Numbered from the stretch's first letter, positions 47,730-57,088 are shown. The stretch: DNA of 64,000 nt from Polynucleobacter sp. AP-Ainpum-60-G11 (GCF_018688375.1 NZ_CP061318.1:1426001-1490000); one strand, 5' to 3'. The notes: generated from the letters alone by a model not told the origin. A program made the numbers and translations.

Positions 47730-48659
47730 ATGATCCCAGTCAATTCGGTACTGCAGGTCGGGCAATTTCCAGAAATAATGCAATTGGAGATTGATAAGCG
47801 ACTGAGCACAAGCAAACTACTTGACCCTCAGGGCAAGCTTCCCGATGGCAACTTCACCGCCATCCTTACCCGCTCAAACACCCAAATCCCGCAAGAGTTG
47901 CTGGAGAAGATGCCGGGCATACAAATGGTTGCGACTTGTGGCGTGGGCTATGACAACCTTCCCTTGAACTATCTCAAGGCCCATGAGATCAAAGCCAGCA
48001 ATACCCCAGGCGTTCTGAATGATGCCGTCTGTGAGCTGGCCATTGGCATGCTCTTTAGCTTATTGCGTCGCATTCCGGAAGCGCAGGACTTTGTTAAAAG
48101 CACCGCTTGGTCGAAAGCACCTTTCACCATAACCACTACTCTTGCAGGGAAGTGTATTGGCATTGCAGGTATGGGTCGCATTGGGCAAGATCTAGCAAAA
48201 CGCTTAGAGCCCTTTAAGGTCAAACTAGCCTATACCGGCCCTACTCCCAAAGAGCTTCCTTACGAGTATTTCAGCGATATCAAGTCCCTAGCAAAGGCAT
48301 CAGACATTCTTATTCTTGCGTGCCCCGCCAGTCCAGAAACAGAAAAAATGGTTAATACCGAAGTCCTGGAAGCTTTAGGGCCGAGAGGCTATCTTATTAA
48401 TATTGCGCGAGGCAGCGTAGTGGATGAAGCTGCACTTTTAGTTGCACTGCAGCAAAAAACCATCGCCGGGGCAGCACTCGATGTATTTGAAAATGAACCA
48501 AATCCAAACGTCGACTTCTTAAATATTGATAATGTCTTACTAACCCCGCATATTGGAAGTGCTACTTCTGAAACGCGACAATTGATGACGAACCTAGCAA
48601 TAGATAATTTAGAAGCTTTCTATAATAAAAAACCACTTCTTACCGAAGTAAAAAATTAA
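47730..48659 (+). CDS. D-2-hydroxyacid dehydrogenase (glyoxylate/hydroxypyruvate reductase-like)
   Basis: This 309-residue oxidoreductase has the Rossmann loop GKCIGIAGMGRIGQDLAKRL, the Arg of NIARGSVVDEAALL, Glu in DVFENEP, and His in LLTPHIGSAT. It fits the GhrB/HprA group that reduces glyoxylate and hydroxypyruvate, which would suit a route releasing a C2 or C3 2-keto acid by aldol cleavage. It is the first plus-strand gene of the cluster, 12 bases before the DapA-family gene. Confidence 0.87.
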   Translation: MIPVNSVLQVGQFPEIMQLEIDKRLSTSKLLDPQGKLPDGNFTAILTRSNTQIPQELLEKMPGIQMVATCGVGYDNLPLNYLKAHEIKASNTPGVLNDAVCELAIGMLFSLLRRIPEAQDFVKSTAWSKAPFTITTTLAGKCIGIAGMGRIGQDLAKRLEPFKVKLAYTGPTPKELPYEYFSDIKSLAKASDILILACPASPETEKMVNTEVLEALGPRGYLINIARGSVVDEAALLVALQQKTIAGAALDVFENEPNPNVDFLNIDNVLLTPHIGSATSETRQLMTNLAIDNLEAFYNKKPLLTEVKN

Positions 48660-48671
48660 ATTGGAGTAAGC

Positions 48672-49598
48672 ATGACGATTTCCCTACACCCTTCCACGCT
48701 ACCTGCAGTACTCTCACCTGTATTGACTCCATTTAAAGAAGACGGAAGTCCAGATGCGAAAAAATTACTGAAGCAATGTCAATGGCTCGAAGCCAATGGC
48801 GTTGGTCAGGCTATCTTCGGCACAAACTCAGAAGCGAACTCCATGTCTGCCCCACAAAAGATGGACACGTTGACAGCGCTTATTGAAGGCGGCTTAAATC
48901 CTGCGCACATGATGCCTGGTACGGGCGCCACGTCGATTGATGCCACAGTCAATATGACACGTCACGCAGTTCAACATAAGTGCGCAGGTGTCTTAATGTT
49001 GCCACCTTTTTATTACAAAGATGTCACTGATGATGGTCTTTTCGCCTACTTCTCAGAAGTGATTCAAAAAGTGGGTGATGCTGGATTACAAATTTACATC
49101 TACAACATTCCGCCTGTTACCAAAATCAATCTAAGTCTTTCTTTGTTAGAGCGCTTAGCTAAGGAATACCCAAAAACTGTTGTTGGCATGAAAGATAGTT
49201 CTGGTGATTGGGCCTATACAGAGTCAGTCATTAAGCTCTTAGCACCATCAGGTTTCCGCGTATATGCCGGTAGCGAAGTATTCCTAATGCGTGCCCTGCG
49301 TGCAGGTGGAGTTGGCTGCATCTCCGCTACCGCTAACGTAAACCCTAGGGCCATCGCTGAATTGGCGGCCCATTGGAGAGAATCTGACGCAGATCAACGT
49401 CAAGCGGCTTTAGATCAAGTACGCTCAATATTTGCTCAATATCAAATGATTGCCGGTATGAAAACTGCAGTTGCCCATTTCAGCAAAGATTCAGAGTGGT
49501 TGCGCGTACGCCCACCACTCATGCAGCTGAGTGCAGATCAGCAAGCGAAGTTATTGGGTGAACTACAACAGATTAATTTCAGCATGCCAGGCCTTTAA
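48672..49598 (+). CDS. DapA-family lyase / dehydratase
   Basis: A 308-residue class I aldolase of the dihydrodipicolinate synthase/N-acetylneuraminate lyase family. The Schiff-base Lys174 (VVGMKDSSGD) and the catalytic Tyr144 (YIYNIPP) are present; the GT(S/T)GE loop reads IFGTNSEANS. True DapA is unlikely in this setting; members near sugar-acid genes cleave or dehydrate 2-keto-3-deoxy acids. TTGGAG precedes the ATG. It ends 28 bases before the TAXI protein. Confidence 0.87.
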   Translation: MTISLHPSTLPAVLSPVLTPFKEDGSPDAKKLLKQCQWLEANGVGQAIFGTNSEANSMSAPQKMDTLTALIEGGLNPAHMMPGTGATSIDATVNMTRHAVQHKCAGVLMLPPFYYKDVTDDGLFAYFSEVIQKVGDAGLQIYIYNIPPVTKINLSLSLLERLAKEYPKTVVGMKDSSGDWAYTESVIKLLAPSGFRVYAGSEVFLMRALRAGGVGCISATANVNPRAIAELAAHWRESDADQRQAALDQVRSIFAQYQMIAGMKTAVAHFSKDSEWLRVRPPLMQLSADQQAKLLGELQQINFSMPGL

Positions 49599-49626
49599 TT
49601 AAATAGACGCAAAACAGGAGACAAAA

Positions 49627-50577
49627 ATGAAACTAATAAAAGTAATTGCTCTATCGCTCACTATGTTGTTTAGCGCAGCACAAGCACAAAATATTTCAGT
49701 AGCAACCGGCGGTACTGGCGGCGTTTATTACCCAATGGGTGGTGGACTTGCCTCAATACTCTCCAGCAAGGTACCTGGAATGTCTGCAACCGCCGAAGTG
49801 ACTGGTGGCTCAGTAGACAACCTGAACCTCATCGGCACAGGCAAACCTTACGTTGGCTTCTCAATGGCCGATGCCGCTAAAGATGCTAAAGATGGCGAAG
49901 GTAAATTCACAAACAAGAAAATCGATTTGCGCACACTCTTAGTGCTATACCCAAATCTCATGCACGTTGTAACAGTGGACTCTACTGGCATTAAGTCCAT
50001 GAAGGACCTTAAGGGCAAGCGCATTAGTACAGGCGCCCCTGGTAGCGCAACCGAAGTGATGGCTTTTCGTCTGTTAGAGGCTGCTGGCCTTGATAAAGAC
50101 AAAGACGTCAAACGCGAGCGTTTGAGCGTAGCCGAGTCCGTCAATGCGGTAAAAGATCGCAAAATTGATGCTTTCTTCTGGGTTGGTGGCTTACCAACTG
50201 CAGCAGTTACCGATCTTGCCAATAGCCCTGGCATGAAAATCGTCATGATTGATAACGCCGCTGAAGTCGCTGCCATGAATAAGAAGTACGGCAACCTGTA
50301 CTTTGCTACAGACATCCCAAAAGAAACCTATAGCGGTATGACCAAAAACAATAAAGTAGCTGGCGTCGCCAATATCTTGGTAGTTAATGCCAATATGCCT
50401 GATGATGAAGCCTACAAAATTGTGAAGGCTGTCTTTGATAACAAACTTGAATTGGTTCGCACTCATAAGGAGTACATCAACGTAACCCTTGAGAATCAAA
50501 AGCAAAGCTCCACACCAATCGCATATCACCCAGGTGCAGCGAAGTATTTCAAAGAAAAGAACGTAAAGTTAAATTAA
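49627..50577 (+). CDS. TAXI-family TRAP transporter solute-binding protein
   Basis: A 316-residue periplasmic protein with a signal peptide (AQAQ-NIS) and the TAXI start ISVATGGTGGVYYPMGGGLASIL. It also has the TAXI segments NLNLIGTGKPYVGFSMADAAKD and KRISTGAPGSATEVMA. It delivers a substrate, often a carboxylate, to the fused TRAP permease encoded next. CAGGAG precedes the ATG. A 10-bp hairpin lies between it and the permease gene. Confidence 0.95.
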   Translation: MKLIKVIALSLTMLFSAAQAQNISVATGGTGGVYYPMGGGLASILSSKVPGMSATAEVTGGSVDNLNLIGTGKPYVGFSMADAAKDAKDGEGKFTNKKIDLRTLLVLYPNLMHVVTVDSTGIKSMKDLKGKRISTGAPGSATEVMAFRLLEAAGLDKDKDVKRERLSVAESVNAVKDRKIDAFFWVGGLPTAAVTDLANSPGMKIVMIDNAAEVAAMNKKYGNLYFATDIPKETYSGMTKNNKVAGVANILVVNANMPDDEAYKIVKAVFDNKLELVRTHKEYINVTLENQKQSSTPIAYHPGAAKYFKEKNVKLN

Positions 50578-50595
50578 TTTAACTGAATCCCATAA

Positions 50596-50628
50596 TCAGG
50601 AGTGCACACCAGCACTCCTGAGTCTTTT
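50596..50628 (+). terminator. Hairpin between TRAP binding-protein and permease genes (leaky terminator)
   Basis: A perfect 10-bp stem TCAGGAGTGC/GCACTCCTGA with 6-base loop and a short GTCTTTT run lies 19 bases past the binding-protein stop. It may partly terminate or protect the upstream message. Confidence 0.6.
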
Positions 50629-50683
50629 GATGATTAAGTATTAGTAGCACTAAAAAAGCTGTATATAAAAAATAGGTAGAGAC

Positions 50684-52696
50684 ATGACACAAGCTGTGAT
50701 TGATAACGAAACACAAGAAAAATTAGATGCCTTCATCAAACAAGAGGAAGGTGATTCCAATGACTACAAAGGTCTCTTGGCCAAGTTCATCACCTTGGTG
50801 GCGGTTGGCATGTCACTCTTTCATCTATATGCCGCTTACTCGATTGTTCCAACCCAGCAACTGCGTGTTATCCACGTAGCCTTAGTACTGTTTTTAGTTT
50901 TCCTGAGCTTTCCAATTGCAGCCCGATTTAAGAACCGCCTCATGTGGTGGGATATCTTATTTGCTGTCGGGTCAGTGGTTATCGCCTATTACATCCTCAG
51001 CGGTGGTGACGATCTTTTTGATCGGAATACCGCCCCGAATTCAACTGATGTGATGGTTGGCGTCTTTCTCATCGCCCTAATCCTGGAGAGCGTCAGAAGA
51101 ACCAATGGCATGGTCTTGGTAGTAGTGACCTCACTCTTCTTGGCGTACGCCCTCTTTGGTAACTACTTACCCGCCCCATGGACACACAAAGGCTATGACC
51201 TTGATCGCCTAGTTGGTTACATGTACATGACGCTGGAAGGCATTTATGGGACTGCAGTTGACGTATCAGCCACCCTCATTATTTTGTTCACCATTTTTGG
51301 CGCCTTTCTCCAGTTCACAGGTGCAGGCAAATTCTTTATCGACTTCTCTTTTGCCGCAATGGGCGGTAAATCCTCTGGTGTTGGTAGAACAATCGTTCTT
51401 TCTTCATTCTTATTGGGCGGCCCATCAGGTTCTGGTGTAGCCACTACTGTTACCGTTGGTTCGGTAGCTGCTCCAATGCTCGATAAAGTCGGTTACGAAA
51501 AAAATGCGGCCGGTGGTTTGCTGGCCGCCGGTGGTTTGGGTGCAATCATCTCCCCGCCAGTACTCGGCGCAGCAGCATTCTTGATCGCTGACTTTTTAAA
51601 GATTTCATACTTAGATGTGTTGCTGATGGCAACCATTCCAACCATTTTGTTTTACCTTGGCCTATTGGTCATGGTGGAAATTGACGTACGAAAGTACGGG
51701 ATGAAGAACATCCAGTTCAAAGCAGCGGAATCTGCCTGGCAGCTCACCAAAAAATATTGGTTCCACTTCTTCTCATTGATTTCGATTGTGGTCTTCATGA
51801 TGTTTGGCTTCTCGCCCGTCATGTCGGTATTTTGGGCGACTGTCGTATCAGCACTCTCCAGCATGCTGCGTCGCGATACCGCCATCATTCCTTGGGAATG
51901 GTTCCAGGGTAAAGAGAAAATTTTCTCTGGCTTGTACAACTCCAACCTCACTAAAGCGCTGGCATCCGGCTCCACAGGCGTTCTAGCGATTGCAGTGACC
52001 TGTGCTGGCGCCGGTTTGATTGTTGGCACCGTCACGTTAACTGGTTTAGGCTTGAAGTTCAGCTCCATCGTCATTCAGTATGCGGGTGGCTCACTCTTGC
52101 TTACCGCTATCTTCACAGGTCTCGTGGTTTGGGTTGTCGGACTTGCCGTTCCAGTGACTGCGTCTTACATCATTTGCGCCGTGATCGCGGCACCTGCCTT
52201 AATCAATCTTGGCGTTCCAGAATTTGCAGCGCACATGTTCATCTTTTATTACGCCGTACTTTCTGAGGTATCCCCTCCTACAGCGTTATCACCTTTCGCT
52301 GCAGCGGCAATTTGTAAAGGCAATCCCTATAAGACAACCTTGCAAACCTGGAAGTATGTTGCTCCAGCGATTTTGGTCCCCTTCATGTTCGTACTCGACA
52401 AATCCGGCGTGAGCTTATTGCTGATGGGCTCTACCACCGCATTAGAGCAAGCCGATTGGTCACAGATTGCTTGGATCTCATTCACCGCTGTAGTGGGCAT
52501 CATCTGTTTGGCTGGCGGCCTACAAGGCTGGTTTATCGAAAAGACCAAGGTCTTCGAACGCATCATTATGGTGATTTCTGGTGTAGCACTTTCTTATCCA
52601 TCGACCGAGGCTGATGTCATTGGATTTGTAGGGTTTGGTTTGGTGCTGATTACTCAGTCAATCACCCATTTCAAATTGAATCCGAAATCCAGCTAA
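50684..52696 (+). CDS. TRAP transporter, fused 4TM/12TM permease
   Basis: This 670-residue permease combines the small (DctQ-like) and large (DctM-like) subunits. After a soluble N-terminus it has about four spans, then the large domain: GGKSSGVGRTIVLSSFLLGG, PSGSGVATTVTVGS, NAAGGLLAAGGLGAIISPPVLG and SEVSPPTALSPFAAAAICKG, the usual TAXI-system signatures. It is Na+-gradient driven in known systems. The gene is the last plus-strand member of the cluster before a shared terminator. Confidence 0.95.
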   Translation: MTQAVIDNETQEKLDAFIKQEEGDSNDYKGLLAKFITLVAVGMSLFHLYAAYSIVPTQQLRVIHVALVLFLVFLSFPIAARFKNRLMWWDILFAVGSVVIAYYILSGGDDLFDRNTAPNSTDVMVGVFLIALILESVRRTNGMVLVVVTSLFLAYALFGNYLPAPWTHKGYDLDRLVGYMYMTLEGIYGTAVDVSATLIILFTIFGAFLQFTGAGKFFIDFSFAAMGGKSSGVGRTIVLSSFLLGGPSGSGVATTVTVGSVAAPMLDKVGYEKNAAGGLLAAGGLGAIISPPVLGAAAFLIADFLKISYLDVLLMATIPTILFYLGLLVMVEIDVRKYGMKNIQFKAAESAWQLTKKYWFHFFSLISIVVFMMFGFSPVMSVFWATVVSALSSMLRRDTAIIPWEWFQGKEKIFSGLYNSNLTKALASGSTGVLAIAVTCAGAGLIVGTVTLTGLGLKFSSIVIQYAGGSLLLTAIFTGLVVWVVGLAVPVTASYIICAVIAAPALINLGVPEFAAHMFIFYYAVLSEVSPPTALSPFAAAAICKGNPYKTTLQTWKYVAPAILVPFMFVLDKSGVSLLLMGSTTALEQADWSQIAWISFTAVVGIICLAGGLQGWFIEKTKVFERIIMVISGVALSYPSTEADVIGFVGFGLVLITQSITHFKLNPKSS

Positions 52697-52720
52697 GAAA
52701 ATTTAGCTACGTCAGGACAT

Positions 52721-52751
52721 AAAAAATCCCGCCTCATGTGCGGGATTTTTT
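52721..52751. terminator. Bidirectional terminator between convergent genes
   Basis: A symmetric hairpin AAAAAATCCCGC/GCGGGATTTTTT with 7-base loop lies between the TRAP permease (plus) and the enolase-superfamily gene (minus) and can serve both. Confidence 0.88.
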
Positions 52752-52772
52752 ATTGCTAGGAATTTAAATCCA

Positions 52773-53906
52773 TTACACAATCTTTGTCCAAGCAGTCTTG
52801 CCGGCATACTTTTTAATCGCCGCCTCATCAAACTCAAAACCCAATCCTGGAGTTTTATGCAAAATCAAATCTCCATTCTTAAAAGTCAATTGCTTGTTAA
52901 TCAATCTGCGGAAGTTTAGGACCTGATCATCAAGGAAAAACTCTACAAACCGCGCATTTGGAGTTGCCGCAACTAAAGGCGCATGGAGGTCATGCATCCA
53001 GTGTGGGCAAACAATCACACCTTTTAAATCTGCGTAGGCTGAAATACGACGCCACTCCGTAATGCCGCCACATACCGCAGCATCGGACTGCAAAATAGCC
53101 GCACCGCCAGCATCAATCAGCTCTCTAAAGCGCCAGCGTCCCGCTTCCATCTCACCAGTGGCAACATTGATCTTAGTTTGACGAGCCAAGGCTGCATGTA
53201 AATCAATTGCGTCTGGTGAAAATGGCTCTTCAATCCAATATGGGTTGTAGGCCTCAAAACGACGAATATATTCCAGGGCGGTCGGCAGATCACGCCAAGC
53301 ATTATTGGCATCCAGGGTCAGTAAAACATCCTCACCTACGGCCTTACGAGCGGCCTTAACGCGTGCCTCTTCCTCTCTTGGGGATAAGCGCCCTACTTTC
53401 ATTTTGACGGCCTTAAAGCCCTGTTTCACGTAGGACTCCATCTCCTTACCCAACATAGCAGGTGTTTTGCCATCTAAATAGTAGCCACCACTGGCGTAGG
53501 CTGGAACGCGGTCGTCTACGACTGACCCCAAATAGTGGTGAAGGGGCAACTTGGCCGCACGGGCATTCAGATCCCAGAGTGCCGTGTCCAGAATAGAGAT
53601 GCCGCGCATAACAGCGCCAGCGCGCCCTTGCAAAATAGACTCGTTGTACATATCCATCCACAGACCCTCACTGCGATGGCTATTTTGACCAATGAGTTTT
53701 GGGGCTAGTAATTGCTCTACGGCAATCTTGGCAATATCCCCGCCTGCACTACCTACATAACAAAAGCCAATGCCCTCATTACCATCCTTGCCGCGCACTT
53801 TAACCAAGCAATAGTGACGCTCTGATACCGTCCGAGTAGAAAAAGAGGTGACCTTATCCAGGGGCACCGCGACGGCAGCTACTGATACTGACTCAATAAT
53901 AGGCAT
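52773..53906 (-). CDS. Enolase-superfamily enzyme, mandelate-racemase subgroup
   Basis: A 377-residue acid-sugar dehydratase or racemase. All catalytic residues of the mandelate racemase subgroup are in register: K168 and K170 (AVKMKVG), metal ligands D199 (TLDANNAW), E226 (WIEEPF) and E252 (ATGE), then D275 (LQSDAAVCGG) and H302 (PHWMHD). Both bases are therefore available. The start at 53906 has GGAG six bases upstream. Substrate is unknown; given the TAXI-TRAP and DapA-like neighbours, an acid-sugar dehydratase is most likely. It is convergent with the permease gene. Confidence 0.9.
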   Translation of the reverse strand: MPIIESVSVAAVAVPLDKVTSFSTRTVSERHYCLVKVRGKDGNEGIGFCYVGSAGGDIAKIAVEQLLAPKLIGQNSHRSEGLWMDMYNESILQGRAGAVMRGISILDTALWDLNARAAKLPLHHYLGSVVDDRVPAYASGGYYLDGKTPAMLGKEMESYVKQGFKAVKMKVGRLSPREEEARVKAARKAVGEDVLLTLDANNAWRDLPTALEYIRRFEAYNPYWIEEPFSPDAIDLHAALARQTKINVATGEMEAGRWRFRELIDAGGAAILQSDAAVCGGITEWRRISAYADLKGVIVCPHWMHDLHAPLVAATPNARFVEFFLDDQVLNFRRLINKQLTFKNGDLILHKTPGLGFEFDEAAIKKYAGKTAWTKIV

Positions 53907-54020
53907 GGAGACTCCTGTATTCAAAAAATTATTGTAGCCATTATTGAAAATAGATGACGGCTCCTGAATAGGGAATAATGGGTCGCTATTGAACTTATTT
54001 CATTTACAAATTGAGGCGCT

Positions 54021-54947
54021 ATGAGCAAAGTCGTTGTAATCGGGACGGGCACCATGGGAGTGGGGATTGCTGCTAGCTTTCTAGCTTTTTCTGCCAACAC
54101 GATCTTGCTGGGCAGGGATATACAGAAAGCAAGGCTCAGCCTTTCTAAAGTGGAGGCTTGTACCGACTCTATTAACCCTGCATGGCGTGACAGTGGAGCT
54201 CAACTCACGGCTGGCACGATAGCGGATTGGTCCGATTGGGAGAATACCGATCTCATTATTGAAACTATCTCTGAGCGCCTAGATCTTAAAAAAGCAATTT
54301 TTAGTGAGCTTGATCAACGGGTACCACCCAACATTCCGATTGGTAGTAATAGCTCAGGATTTCCAATTAGCGATATTGCACAAGGCCTTAAAACAAGCCA
54401 TCGCATGTTTAACACCCACTACTTTATGCCAGCTCATATTGTTCCTTTGGTAGAGGTAGTTTTGGGCGAAAAGTCGGATCCTCAAATAGCAGAGCAGATT
54501 TGTAATCTGTATCGCATTCATGGCAAGAAGCCAGTATTGGTCAAGCGAGATATTCCGGGTTTTCTAGCCAACCGAATTCAACACGCATTAATGCGCGAAG
54601 CACTCTCTTTAGTGCAAGAGGGCATTGCCTCTCCGGATGATGTAGATACTGCAGTACGCTATAGCTTTGGCTTTCGCTATGCAGCAGTTGGCCCGATGAC
54701 TCAAAAAGAAATCTCCGGATGGGAGGGTATGGCACTTGCTGCAGAGGTCATCTACCCATCCCTCTCCAACATAACAGAGACACCTGCTTGTGTCATGGAT
54801 CTGGTGAGTAGTGGAAAAACAGGCATGGCTAAAGGTGCAGGCTTTAGAGAATGGTCGCCAGAAGAGGTGGCTCAAATGAAGCAAGTCTATGAGATGCGAC
54901 TGAAGGCAGCATTTGAAGTGTTAAAAATAGCACCTGAATTGAATTAA
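54021..54947 (+). CDS. 3-hydroxyacyl-CoA-dehydrogenase-fold enzyme B
   Basis: This 308-residue paralogue of the gene at 46704 has VVIGTGTMGVGIAASFLAFS, LIIETISERLDLKKAIFSEL, and the catalytic HYFMPAHIVPLVEVV, again with Met instead of the usual Asn. Segments such as DIPGFLANRIQHALMREAL align closely with enzyme A. It probably oxidises a beta-hydroxy acid and not an acyl-CoA thioester. It is divergent from the enolase-superfamily gene, with 114 bases between starts. Confidence 0.83.
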   Translation: MSKVVVIGTGTMGVGIAASFLAFSANTILLGRDIQKARLSLSKVEACTDSINPAWRDSGAQLTAGTIADWSDWENTDLIIETISERLDLKKAIFSELDQRVPPNIPIGSNSSGFPISDIAQGLKTSHRMFNTHYFMPAHIVPLVEVVLGEKSDPQIAEQICNLYRIHGKKPVLVKRDIPGFLANRIQHALMREALSLVQEGIASPDDVDTAVRYSFGFRYAAVGPMTQKEISGWEGMALAAEVIYPSLSNITETPACVMDLVSSGKTGMAKGAGFREWSPEEVAQMKQVYEMRLKAAFEVLKIAPELN

Positions 54948-55003
54948 TCCAGAATTGCTGCGATACAGCACACCCCAAAATACCGTGATCTGTCAGGACA
55001 ATA

Positions 55004-56473
55004 TTGGATAATTGGGGTGTGAAGAAAAATGTCGATGAGCGGCCCCTCTTTTTGAAAGGGGTAATTAAAGTAATTGGATTTACCCTAGTTGGCCTGATTC
55101 AACTGCCAGGGTTGGAACTCGTCTCTAGTGCGCTGGCACAAACTACAAGTCAAAATAGCAAAGCGCCCCAAGTAAAGCAAAAGGTCGTAGTTCAAAATAA
55201 TAAGCAAGCCGGCCTCAAAGTAAATAGTGGCTCGCTCAATCAATCCTCTAAAAGCATGAGCCTCAATCCCGAGTTATTTAAACGGATTGAGGGCGTGTAC
55301 AGCAGTGAAGGTAACTCAAATCTAGATTACCGCGTTCAGCGTGGCTGTCTACGTCGTAGCTATAACGAAGAAAACCTCCCTGAGAATCTCGGTCTTAACG
55401 ATCGCAACTTGAATGAATTCTTTAAATCCCAAACCAAAGGATTTTTTGATCGGATGCGGAGCAACTGCATTCCTTACGCCCTGGCTCTGGGAAGTCGTAA
55501 TCGCTTTGAATCACTGAGCATCATGAACGGCCCTATTCAGGATGCGAAGACAGAGATTTGGACTTTCACTCCTTCAGCTGCCGGTAGTTTTTTGATTCAG
55601 CAAGATTATTTAAAAGATGAATCCAAGCGCTTTACTGAAATTCAATTACCACTGAGCGATGTCTTATATGATCCCAAAAAAGTAGGTGATAAATTGCCCG
55701 TGGAACTCATTTGGGAATTGAATTCTGTGATTAAACAGATTTACCCAGAAGAGAACAGCGCCCTTGAAAACACCAACAGCATAGTGCGATTAATTGTGGA
55801 CTTTGGCGACAAGGAGCGCTGGGCACAAATATGGGCAGCTGAAATTATTGACCCAGCATCTGGCGAAGTCTTTTCCAGCGCATTTTGGGTTGAGAGACGA
55901 GATATCCCCGGTGGTTTTTATACTGCCAGTGGAGAGTCAATTGAACGCACCTTCTGGACAAACCCCCTGAGCTATCGACGCATTTCTAGAGGTGTTGGTA
56001 GTGTGAGAGCTTCTAGCAAAAAGGTGGCTCCATCTAAAGGCGCAAATGCGGCTGTGGCAGCGCCAAAGCAACGGTATCGCACCCACATGGGAATTGATTA
56101 TTCTGCACCAATTGGGACGCCTATTTTTAGCGTAGCTACTGGCAAGGTCGTGCATTTAGGCTTTAGCGGCGCATTTGGCAACCTCATCATCCTTGAGCAT
56201 CCCGGGAACTATCGCACTTACTACGCACACTTAAGTAATTACAACGCCGAGCTCGAGGTGGGTAACGAAGTGCGACGCGGTCTAGAAATTGGCTATGTTG
56301 GATCGACTGGACGCTCTACCGGCCCTCACCTACACTTTGAATTAAGAAAAGATGGGGTCTATGTTGATCCCTATGGTGCTAAAACTGAATTGGATCTGTG
56401 GAATATGCGTGACAGTGATAGTGGTCTACTCACTCGAGAAATTTTATTGCTAGGTACACCTCTCAAGAATTGA
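55004..56473 (+). CDS. M23-family (LytM) metallopeptidase
   Basis: The 489-residue protein cuts peptidoglycan cross-links or activates amidases. It has a hydrophobic N-terminal segment (residues about 20-48), a low-complexity linker, a middle domain, and the C-terminal LytM domain with zinc motifs HMGIDYSAP and HLHFELRKDG. The best start is TTG at 55004 (AGGA five bases upstream); a GTG at 55019 is an alternative, and no good ATG exists. A terminator follows at 56504. Confidence 0.87.
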   Translation: MDNWGVKKNVDERPLFLKGVIKVIGFTLVGLIQLPGLELVSSALAQTTSQNSKAPQVKQKVVVQNNKQAGLKVNSGSLNQSSKSMSLNPELFKRIEGVYSSEGNSNLDYRVQRGCLRRSYNEENLPENLGLNDRNLNEFFKSQTKGFFDRMRSNCIPYALALGSRNRFESLSIMNGPIQDAKTEIWTFTPSAAGSFLIQQDYLKDESKRFTEIQLPLSDVLYDPKKVGDKLPVELIWELNSVIKQIYPEENSALENTNSIVRLIVDFGDKERWAQIWAAEIIDPASGEVFSSAFWVERRDIPGGFYTASGESIERTFWTNPLSYRRISRGVGSVRASSKKVAPSKGANAAVAAPKQRYRTHMGIDYSAPIGTPIFSVATGKVVHLGFSGAFGNLIILEHPGNYRTYYAHLSNYNAELEVGNEVRRGLEIGYVGSTGRSTGPHLHFELRKDGVYVDPYGAKTELDLWNMRDSDSGLLTREILLLGTPLKN

Positions 56474-56503
56474 GTAGCGTTTTATTTAATCAAGTTAGAA
56501 ATG

Positions 56504-56536
56504 AAAAAAGGAGCCGATCAGGCTCCTTTCTGTTTT
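56504..56536. terminator. Bidirectional terminator
   Basis: An AAAGGAGCC/GGCTCCTTT stem with loop GATCA and flanking A and T runs lies between the M23 gene (plus) and the stress protein gene (minus). Confidence 0.8.
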
Positions 56537-56559
56537 CAGCGTCAGCTATTAAATTAGCA

Positions 56560-57000
56560 CTAACCGAGCACCAATACAGGCAACTTGGAGTGCACGATTA
56601 CCTCATGGGTTTCGCTGCCCAACAAAACACCCTTGATACCGGTACGTTTATGGGATGCCATCACAATGACATCAGCCTTGGCCTTCTTAGCGCCTTCCAA
56701 AATACCTTCAGATAAATTGCTATCGGCGATATGAAGCGTATTGACTTTAATGCCGGCGCCCAAAGCAATAGCGGCTTTTTTAAAGACATCAGCAGCGAAT
56801 GCCTCGCACACTTTCTTATGATCTTTTTGAGAGATGCCATAACCCATAGTGCTATCGGAATACACCATCGGCGGCATTGGGTCAGAAACATAAACCAATG
56901 TCACAGCAGCCTTATCTGCCTTAGCGAGCTCGGCAACCTTCTTTAATGACTTTTTACTCACATCTGAACCATCAACTGGTACTAATAAGTGCTTGAACAT
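56560..57000 (-). CDS. Universal stress protein
   Basis: A 146-residue UspA-fold protein: MFKHLLVPVDGSDVSKKSLKK at the N-terminus, DVIVMASHKRTGIKGVLLGSETHEVI and the end SKLPVLVLG. The glycine-rich loop suits ATP binding. It has a GGAG site upstream of the ATG and is divergent from the DUF2177 gene. The role in stress or survival is general family knowledge. Confidence 0.93.
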   Translation of the reverse strand: MFKHLLVPVDGSDVSKKSLKKVAELAKADKAAVTLVYVSDPMPPMVYSDSTMGYGISQKDHKKVCEAFAADVFKKAAIALGAGIKVNTLHIADSNLSEGILEGAKKAKADVIVMASHKRTGIKGVLLGSETHEVIVHSKLPVLVLG

Positions 57001-57088
57001 ATTGACTCCTGTTAAATTAAACCCTAATGCCTTTCATTCCATCATAATCCTTATTACCTGTCTGTAAAAGCATAAAAAGGAAACTGAA

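Noticed and set aside
48672..49598. Calling the lyase dapA (lysine synthesis)
   Set aside because: It sits in a transport and catabolic cluster and the substrate loop differs (FGTNSEANS); only the family is supported.
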